A stretch of 10,565 nucleotides of DNA from Bacteroidetes bacterium QH_10_64_19 (GTDB taxonomy: Bacteria; Bacteroidota; Rhodothermia; Rhodothermales; Salinibacteraceae): positions 1 to 10,565 of the forward strand of contig PXSY01000047.1 in assembly GCA_003023125.1 (NCBI GenBank), in the 5' to 3' direction. Position numbers and translations under genes: made by a program. Shown in pieces: positions 1-4,473 of the stretch. The notes beneath the pieces were generated by a model. The model was given only the letters and a program-made list of their open reading frames with translations. It was not told the origin of the DNA and made no database searches. The number at the start of each line of letters is the position of its first letter. Position 1 is the first letter of the stretch.

Positions 1-902
1 AGAAGGAGAGACGCCTTCTGGCTCGACCCGCTCTTCCTCTGCACCAGCATCGTGTGGAAGGCCGCCACGCCGAGGAGCCAGGGGACGAGCGACGAGTTTT
101 CGACGGGGTCCCAGGCCCAGTAGCCCCCGAACGAGAGCGTGACGTACGCCCAGTAGCCGCCCATTGCGATGGCCACACCCAGAGCCGCGACGGCAAACAG
201 CGTCCAGGGGAGGGCCGGCCGCACCCACTGCGTGTACCGTTCTTTCCAGAGGGCCGCCACGGCAAAGGCAAACGGCACCACCATCGCCGAGAAGCCCAGG
301 AAGAGCACCGGCGGATGGATCGTCATCCAGGGGTTTTGCAGTAAGTCGTTAAGCCCTTGGCCGTCGGCCGGCACGAAGCCGGGGTTTTGCTGAAAGACGG
401 GCGCATCGGTGAATTTCTCCGATAGGGTCATGAACGGAGAGGAGCCGATCTCGACCGGTCCGAACTGCAGCCCCACGATCATCGAAAGAAGAAAGAGCTG
501 GCAAAGGCCGACCACAGCCATCACCGGTGTCTCGTACTCCCGCTGGACGTAGGTGATGAGGAGGCCGCCCACGACACACATCATGAGGGCCCAGAAAAGG
601 AACGAACCTTCCTGCCCCGCCCAGAACGTAGAAAACAGGTAGTGCAGCGGAAGGTCGTTGGAGGACTGCTGGTAGACGTAGGCGTACTGGTACTGGTGGG
701 TGAAAAGGAGGTACCAGAGCACGCCGGACGTGGCGCCGATGGTGGCGCTCACGGTGCCCCAAGCCCAGCGGCCCGTACGTTTCCAGGCGGTGGCGACAGG
801 GGAGGTCTCGTCGCTACGGGCCGCCCAGAAAAATGCAACCGCGGACACCCCACACGCCACGAAGGCGGTGAGAAGCAGAAATTCGCCAATCGTGCCAAGC
901 AT
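1..902 (-). CDS. ccmF: CcmF-type cytochrome c haem lyase subunit (3' end outside window)
   Basis: Integral membrane protein of system I cytochrome c maturation; in this family CcmF takes haem from holo-CcmE and attaches it to the CXXCH cysteines of apocytochrome c on the periplasmic side. About 300 N-terminal residues are visible of the usual 600-700, and the frame is open to the left edge. The tryptophan-rich WWD signature is clear: [11 protein letters not shown] at about residues 259-269, preceded by GGYWAYVTL. The conserved histidine segment [10 protein letters not shown] (His196) lies upstream, after NDLLQNPWM. The early [12 protein letters not shown] segment is typical of CcmF/NrfE rather than of the shorter CcsA/CcmC proteins. 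Several hydrophobic helices alternate with these loops. The ATG at 902 is well supported because an in-frame TAG lies only two codons upstream (911-909). No Shine-Dalgarno sequence is visible. NrfE, the nitrite-reductase-specific paralogue, is the main alternative. Confidence 0.93.
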   Translation of the reverse strand, partial: MLGTIGEFLLLTAFVACGVSAVAFFWAARSDETSPVATAWKRTGRWAWGTVSATIGATSGVLWYLLFTHQYQYAYVYQQSSNDLPLHYLFSTFWAGQEGSFLFWALMMCVVGGLLITYVQREYETPVMAVVGLCQLFLLSMIVGLQFGPVEIGSSPFMTLSEKFTDAPVFQQNPGFVPADGQGLNDLLQNPWMTIHPPVLFLGFSAMVVPFAFAVAALWKERYTQWVRPALPWTLFAVAALGVAIAMGGYWAYVTLSFGGYWAWDPVENSSLVPWLLGVAAFHTMLVQRKSGSSQKASLL

Positions 903-999
903 ACAAGTCTACCGAAAGACCAGAATCAGCTTCGGAGTTCTTGAAATTGCAGAACGGGGGGCAGTTCCTTCGTCGGCCCCCGAAAAGAAGGGGGGCTGG

Positions 1000-1018
1000 C
1001 GTTTGTACGCAAACGTTT
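1000..1018. promoter_or_regulatory. Overlapping palindromes, LacI/PurR-like operator candidate
   Basis: CGTTTG at 1000-1005 and CAAACG at 1010-1015 form a perfect 6-base inverted repeat around TACG. The overlapping AAACGTTT at 1011-1018 is itself a perfect palindrome. ACGCAAACGTTT at 1007-1018 equals the first twelve bases of the E. coli PurR box consensus (ACGCAAACGTTTTCNT), and a central CG flanked by A/T arms is typical of LacI-family operators. The position between divergent genes fits an operator. That a LacI-family protein binds here is inference. Confidence 0.35.
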
Positions 1019-1021
1019 CAG

Positions 1022-1053
1022 ATAAGTACGGAGACGAATAAGTATGGAGACGA
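1022..1053. repeat. 16-bp direct tandem repeat, two copies
   Basis: ATAAGTACGGAGACGA (1022-1037) is followed directly by ATAAGTATGGAGACGA (1038-1053); the copies differ at one base (C/T). The repeat lies about 150 bases upstream of the rlpA-like start and just downstream of the palindromes. It may be a local slippage duplication or a doubled binding site. Confidence 0.75.
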
Positions 1054-1204
1054 ACAGCTCTGGTCCGATCCCTGCCATCCACCGTCGCGGGCCCGACGGC
1101 AGCGTCATCGTTTGCGGTGCAGGGAGGCGTGTTCTGGAACCTTGCACCAGCGCTTCCTGTCCGAGTGGCGATTTCGTCTTTGCCCAGCCACCTGCTTCAG
1201 ATTC

Positions 1205-1678
1205 ATGCGGATTCGTCTCGCCCCAGCATGGGGAACAGGCCTCCCTCGGTGGGCAGGGCTTGCGTTTGGCCTGTTGCTCATGGCCTGTGCTGCCACCCAG
1301 CACGCGGGGGAACGCGGGCTTCCCGAAGAACAGGGGACGGCCAGCTACTACGCAGACAAATTCGTAGGGCGGACGACGGCCAACGGGGAGATTTACGATC
1401 ATAAGCAGCTCACAGCCGCCCATCCGAGTCTCCCGTTCGGGACCCGGGTTCGCGTCACGCGTATCGACCACGCCGGCGAGCCTTCTGTGGTGGTGCGCAT
1501 CAACGATCGAGGCCCGTTCAAGCGCGGGCGCATCATCGACCTCTCGAAGGCCGCCGCTCGCCAGTTGGAGATGATTCGGGAAGGGATCGTGGAGGTGCGG
1601 CTGGGCGTCATCTCGTACCCCGAAGAGGGGGAGGGCTCCACAGAAGGAGAGGCAGATACGTCGGGCGGAGGGTGGTGA
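1205..1678 (+). CDS. rlpA: RlpA-like septal ring lipoprotein (double-psi beta-barrel)
   Basis: Small outer-membrane lipoprotein of the RlpA family, whose studied members are lytic transglycosylases that cut peptide-stripped glycan strands at the division septum. Translation from the ATG at 1205 gives 157 residues: a lipoprotein signal peptide with lipobox LMAC (Cys28), a short linker, then a double-psi beta-barrel at about 43-135. The family motifs are clear: [37 protein letters not shown] and [11 protein letters not shown]. Glu62, His73 and Asp101 fall where the residues needed for activity of Pseudomonas RlpA lie, so activity is plausible. The C-terminal SPOR domain of many RlpA proteins is absent; the tail is short, acidic and glycine-rich. 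This start was chosen because the signal peptide begins here and it is the only methionine after 941. The gene converges on the minus-strand gene at 1804-2088. Confidence 0.9.
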   Translation: MRIRLAPAWGTGLPRWAGLAFGLLLMACAATQHAGERGLPEEQGTASYYADKFVGRTTANGEIYDHKQLTAAHPSLPFGTRVRVTRIDHAGEPSVVVRINDRGPFKRGRIIDLSKAAARQLEMIREGIVEVRLGVISYPEEGEGSTEGEADTSGGGW

Positions 1679-1704
1679 TCGAGTGGCCCGGTTGGGCCGG
1701 GGCG

Positions 1705-1750
1705 AAAAAGAAAAGGAGGCCGGTCCGAATAATTTCGGTCCTGACCTCCT
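1705..1750 (-). terminator. Factor-independent terminator of the minus-strand gene at 1804-2088
   Basis: A long imperfect hairpin has its left arm at 1714-1729 and right arm at 1734-1750, closed by a TAAT loop. The inner CCGAA/TTCGG and outer AGGAGG/CCTCCT pairings are perfect, with a bulge and mismatches between. Read on the minus strand the stem is followed by a T-rich run (complement of 1705-1714, interrupted once by C), the layout of an intrinsic terminator. It sits 54 bases past the minus-strand stop codon. On the plus strand the stem could also slow transcripts leaving the rlpA-like gene, but no T-run follows it there. Confidence 0.75.
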
Positions 1751-1803
1751 CGATCCAGCCACTGCTGCCTCCAGCCCATTGCACAGGCCAGTGCGCCGGG
1801 CAG

Positions 1804-2088
1804 CTATGGCTTCTCCGTGGCGACAAAGTCGGCGCGCTCGCCGGAAGGAGTGCTCACCACGTCCGTCACCTCCACCGAGAAGCTCTTCTCCCGTTCACGA
1901 CTCCGGTCGTACAGAATGCCCTCGAACGTTGCGTCCTCTTCTCCGTCGGCAAGCAGCTCAATTTCCCCTTCGTCCTCTCCGAAGAAGACCCCTTTGTAGG
2001 CCTTTCCATACACGGTTTTTTCGGAGTAGGCGAACCCCTCTCCGTCCATGTCGTTGAGTGTTGCGTCGTGCAAATCGTACAAACTCAT
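1804..2088 (-). CDS. Small acidic protein of unknown function
   Basis: I do not recognise this 94-residue protein. It is strongly acidic, with about 24 Asp/Glu against 9 Lys/Arg, has no signal peptide, membrane segment or cysteine, and alternates short beta-prone stretches (VYGKAYKGVFF, EIELLAD, FSVEVTDVV) with charged turns, suggesting a small soluble beta-rich fold. The start at 2088 (MSLYDLHDATL) is preferred; the frame runs on to 2223, but the extra 45 residues are rich in Pro, Ser and His and look non-coding. An excellent terminator follows the stop, which supports the reading as a real gene transcribed alone. Its general pattern faintly recalls small phage head-tail joining proteins, but no phage genes are nearby and I do not make that call. 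Confidence 0.7.
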   Translation of the reverse strand: MSLYDLHDATLNDMDGEGFAYSEKTVYGKAYKGVFFGEDEGEIELLADGEEDATFEGILYDRSREREKSFSVEVTDVVSTPSGERADFVATEKP

Positions 2089-2408
2089 AATCGTACAGAA
2101 ACTTGAGTGGGACAGTATGTGCGATGCAAGACGGTCAGGAGGTGCCGCAGCGTGCAGTCCCGAATCGCCTGCAGGCGACAGTGAGGCACATGGACCCAAT
2201 TGGTCCGTAGGGAACCGCACCAACCGATTCCCGCATCGCCGGGATCGGCGCAGGAGGGCGCGTTAGGCTTCAACCTCCATTTGCTAAAAACCACCACTTG
2301 TACGGAGGGAGGGGCGGTCGGTTCGCCACCGGATGTGGGTGGCCTCGTCCGAAGAGGGGGCCGGGGGCACCCGTCGTCATAGCACGCTCGTTGCTTTTGC
2401 TTCTGTCT
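2089..2408. other. Divergent intergenic region upstream of the sigma factor gene
   Basis: These 320 bases lie between the unknown minus-strand gene and the sigma factor gene and should hold promoters for both. I cannot name a promoter with confidence. The region is rich in small inverted repeats: a 14-base perfect palindrome at 2165-2178, GGACC/GGTCC around CAATT at 2192-2206, CGCCG/CGGCG around GGAT at 2237-2250, and GCCACC/GGTGGC at 2325-2343. Some of these are expected by chance in GC-rich DNA. The sigma factor frame is open back to 2298, but that stretch (many Gly, Arg and Pro) does not resemble the family. Confidence 0.55.
2165..2178. promoter_or_regulatory. 14-bp perfect palindrome, operator candidate
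   Basis: TCGCCTGCAGGCGA is a perfect, spacer-free palindrome located 76 bases upstream of the minus-strand start codon and 230 bases upstream of the sigma factor start. It could be the site of a dimeric repressor acting on either gene. No specific regulator is implied by the sequence. Confidence 0.3.
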
Positions 2409-2963
2409 ATGCCTGAGCCTGCCTTCGACCCCAACCGCGTCCGTGCGGCCCAGGACGGTGACGAAGAGGCACGAAACGGACTGCTCCGCCGCCTGGAGCC
2501 CATCCTGCGGGGCTACTTCATCAAGCGCATTGGCGGAGAAACCGACGTCGACGATTTGGTCCAGAATACACTGGTGCGCGTCCACGAGAGCCTCGATGAT
2601 CTCGAAAAGCCGGGCAGTCTCAAGTCGTTTGCCATGAAGGCTGCCCTCTTCGAGCTGCAGGACTACTACCGGGGGCGCTACGACATGAAGGAGACCCTTC
2701 AGGACCCCGACCTGCCTCTCGGCCGCACCACAGACCCTGAGGATCGGAGTGCACACGTGGACGTGGAAAAAGCCCTGGAAGCCCTCACCCCGAAGGCGCG
2801 GCGCATCATGGAGCTTCGGGAGTATGGCTATCTGTACCGCGAGATTGCGCAGATGCTCGACACCACGGAGGCGGCGGTGAAAATGCAGGTGAAACGGGCC
2901 TTCGAGACCATGAATGACGCACTGAGTGCACTGCTGATCTTGCTCTGGTTCTTGGGGCTGTGA
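2409..2963 (+). CDS. ECF-type RNA polymerase sigma factor (FecI-like position)
   Basis: A 184-residue extracytoplasmic-function sigma factor. Region 2 spans about residues 14-95 and contains the core-binding DVDDLVQNTLVRVHES segment (46-61) followed by the -10-recognition helix around LKSFAMKAALFELQDYYRG. Region 4 lies at about 120-168, with a helix-turn-helix at YLYREIAQMLDTTEAAVKMQV that would read the -35 element. No region 3 is present, as expected for ECF factors. The protein ends in a very hydrophobic 14-residue tail (171-184, ALSALLILLWFLGL). The start at 2409 gives a normal ECF N-terminus. Gene order sigma factor, FecR-like gene, STN-containing TonB receptor is that of cell-surface signalling loci, so it probably drives the receptor operon under control of the FecR-like protein. 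The precise ECF group is not determined. Confidence 0.9.
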   Translation: MPEPAFDPNRVRAAQDGDEEARNGLLRRLEPILRGYFIKRIGGETDVDDLVQNTLVRVHESLDDLEKPGSLKSFAMKAALFELQDYYRGRYDMKETLQDPDLPLGRTTDPEDRSAHVDVEKALEALTPKARRIMELREYGYLYREIAQMLDTTEAAVKMQVKRAFETMNDALSALLILLWFLGL

Positions 2964-3051
2964 GAGGAATCCCCGGAATGTTACTTTCCTCAAGGGAAAA
3001 GCGGCCTAATTCACACCAACACCAAAGCCGTAGACCCCGGCAACGGGAGCA

Positions 3052-3720
3052 ATGAGCTTTGGGGACCGCTTTTTGCTGACAGATCGGATGTACGGGATTA
3101 TGGACGACATACACGGACCGCTTCTTTTTCCAGAGGATCGCTCCCCCGAGCAGCGGGCGACACTGAAGGAGCGGCTCCGCAATGATCCGGAGCTGGCCGA
3201 CGGTTGGGCACGATGGCGTCAGGCCCGGTCAATGCTGCGACAGCGTCTTCAGGAGCGAATCTCCGACCGTCGCCTTCTCGTCCTGTACGCGCTCGATCAG
3301 GAAGGGCGGGACGACGCATTTACGACTGAAGAGAAGGCCGCTCTCGACGCGGCGCGGGACGACATCGCCGCGGCCATCGACGCCATTCCGGGCCTCGATC
3401 AGGTGGTCGAGCGCATCCAGAACGAACGCGCCGACTTTGAGGCGGTCTGGGCCCAGCATCAGGATCCCGGTGCTGTCGATGCGGCCGCCGAGGAGCGTCC
3501 GCACCAGGCCGAACGAGAGGAGCGCCCTCCGCAGCGCCCGGCCTCCTCGCGCGAGGAGACGGATCGTCGCTGGGCCTGGCGGCTCACCGTGGCGGCCCTG
3601 CTTCTTGGGGCGGCCGTACTGGCCGTATTTTACGGACCGGAGGACGCGTCGCGGACAACCATAACCGCGGAGGCCAATGAGCGGGAGGTCGTCGAATTTG
3701 GGCCGATACACGGCGGGTGA
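3052..3720 (+). CDS. FecR-like anti-sigma factor, N-terminal fragment of a broken gene
   Basis: The 222 residues contain the cytoplasmic anti-sigma part and membrane anchor of a FecR-like protein. An N-terminal helical region (about 20-130, with SPEQRATLKERLRNDPELA) should bind the sigma factor encoded just upstream. A Pro/Glu/Arg-rich linker follows, then one transmembrane helix at about 176-194 (WRLTVAALLLGAAVLAVFYG). The periplasmic part begins with TTITAEANEREVVEF, the usual entry to a FecR domain, but the frame ends at TGA 3718-3720 after six more residues. The rest of the domain continues in another frame from 3717, so this is probably a disrupted gene. The start is uncertain: ATG 3052 gives the longest form, while ATG 3100 (MDDIHGPLL) fits a more usual FecR N-terminus. 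Confidence 0.8.
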   Translation: MSFGDRFLLTDRMYGIMDDIHGPLLFPEDRSPEQRATLKERLRNDPELADGWARWRQARSMLRQRLQERISDRRLLVLYALDQEGRDDAFTTEEKAALDAARDDIAAAIDAIPGLDQVVERIQNERADFEAVWAQHQDPGAVDAAAEERPHQAEREERPPQRPASSREETDRRWAWRLTVAALLLGAAVLAVFYGPEDASRTTITAEANEREVVEFGPIHGG

Positions 3721-4235
3721 CCCTTGCGCGCGGCCAGGCCTTCTTCGATGTACGGTCGCGCGACGATGCGTCCTTCGTGGTGAACACGCCGGCCGCCCGG
3801 GCGGAGGCGCTCGGCACACAGTTCGGCGTGACCACTAGGGACGACACGACCGAGGTCGTGCTGGTGGAAGGAACCGTGCGCGTCGAGGCGGAGGACCAGG
3901 ACGAAGAGGCGTCCGTGGTGCTGGAGCCGGGGCAGCGCAGTCGCGTTCAGCCCGGACAGGCGCCCTCCTCCCCGGCGAGCACGGACCTGACGGCGGCCCT
4001 CGACTGGACGGGACTCTTCGTTTTCCGGTCTACCCCGACCCGGGCACTGGCTCAGCGGCTAAGCGAACACTACGATGCCTCCATCACGGTGGCCCCGGCC
4101 CTGGCCGATGAGCCGATTACGGGCACGTTCGATCGGGAACGATCGGTCTCGGAGGTGCTCCAGACTGTCGCCCGGACGCTGGGGGCGGAGGTCACGATGG
4201 AGAATGGAGCCTACCGGCTTGTGCCCGCCTCGTGA
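3717..4235 (+). CDS. FecR-like anti-sigma factor, C-terminal periplasmic fragment
   Basis: The 172-residue frame, readable from GTG 3717, starts within a FecR domain: VTLARGQAFFDV, SFVVNTPAARAEALGTQFGV and VVLVEGTVRV are standard family strands (about residues 1-80). It ends in a DUF4974/STN-like module (about 90-170, with ALAQRLSEHYDASITVAP and GTFDRERSVSEVLQTVARTLG), the part thought to touch the receptor's STN domain. No signal peptide or membrane helix is present, so on its own it could not reach the periplasm. Four bases overlap the upstream frame (GTGA), which would allow coupled translation, but the frame is open only back to a stop at 3678-3680 and its upstream codons (ADTRR) also continue the family pattern. 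It is best seen as the second half of one broken gene. Confidence 0.8.
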   Translation: MTLARGQAFFDVRSRDDASFVVNTPAARAEALGTQFGVTTRDDTTEVVLVEGTVRVEAEDQDEEASVVLEPGQRSRVQPGQAPSSPASTDLTAALDWTGLFVFRSTPTRALAQRLSEHYDASITVAPALADEPITGTFDRERSVSEVLQTVARTLGAEVTMENGAYRLVPAS

Positions 4236-4249
4236 CGACCGGAGAGCAC

Positions 4250-4281
4250 ATGCCGACCTCTCAAGTCTGGTGCGTCGGCAT
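4250..4281. repeat. 8-bp perfect inverted repeat between the fecR-like gene and the receptor gene
   Basis: ATGCCGAC at 4250-4257 pairs perfectly with GTCGGCAT at 4274-4281 across a 16-base loop. It begins 15 bases after the stop codon of the FecR-like C-terminal frame, inside the 238-base gap before the receptor gene. No T-run follows on either strand, so it is not a standard terminator; it could protect or process a transcript, or be an operator. The rest of the gap (4282-4473) holds nothing I can identify. Confidence 0.45.
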
Positions 4282-4473
4282 TGAGGGCCGTCGCCGGCGC
4301 CCGCCATGCCTGCCGAGGACGGACTTCCGACTCTCATATCTGAACGGTAGGTGCCTTCGGTTCAACGGGCATTCGCGGCCGGAGCTCGTGGTGCACATCC
4401 GGCGCTGAACGAAGGCCTGTGCCGAGAGTAGAACGACTGTCGGTTTTGCTCTTCGGGTCACTTCTGCGAGGCC

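Larger units (their letters stand above)
903..1204. other. Divergent intergenic region between ccmF and the rlpA-like gene
   Basis: These 302 bases separate two divergently transcribed genes and should hold both promoters. I see no Bacteroidota-type promoter (TTG with TAnnTTTG) that I would defend. Present are a GC stem-loop (GCCCCC at 976-981 with GGGGGC at 991-996, loop of 9), two overlapping palindromes at 1000-1018 and a 16-base tandem duplication at 1022-1053. The frame of the downstream gene stays open back to about 941, but that extension has no protein-like character, and there is no methionine between 941 and 1205. Confidence 0.6.

Noticed and set aside
1685..1698. GGCCC-GGTT-GGGCC hairpin as a terminator for the rlpA-like gene
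   Set aside because: The stem is only five pairs and is followed by GGGGCG and an A-rich, not T-rich, run on the plus strand.
926..1762. Open minus-strand frame of 278 codons over the rlpA-like gene
   Set aside because: It covers a gene with intact family motifs on the other strand and itself has no recognisable domain, signal peptide or biased composition expected of a protein.
2223..2233. Shared 11-mer ACCGATTCCCG upstream of the sigma factor gene and of recX (8167-8177)
   Set aside because: The flanks do not match and the distances to the start codons differ; one 11-base match in 10 kb of GC-rich sequence is not strong evidence of a common regulator.
3690..3720. Programmed ribosomal frameshift in the FecR-like gene
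   Set aside because: The required change is -1, but no in-frame X XXY YYZ heptamer is found in the overlap 3681-3720, and the expected DGS-type segment appears to be missing in any frame, which points to a deletion.
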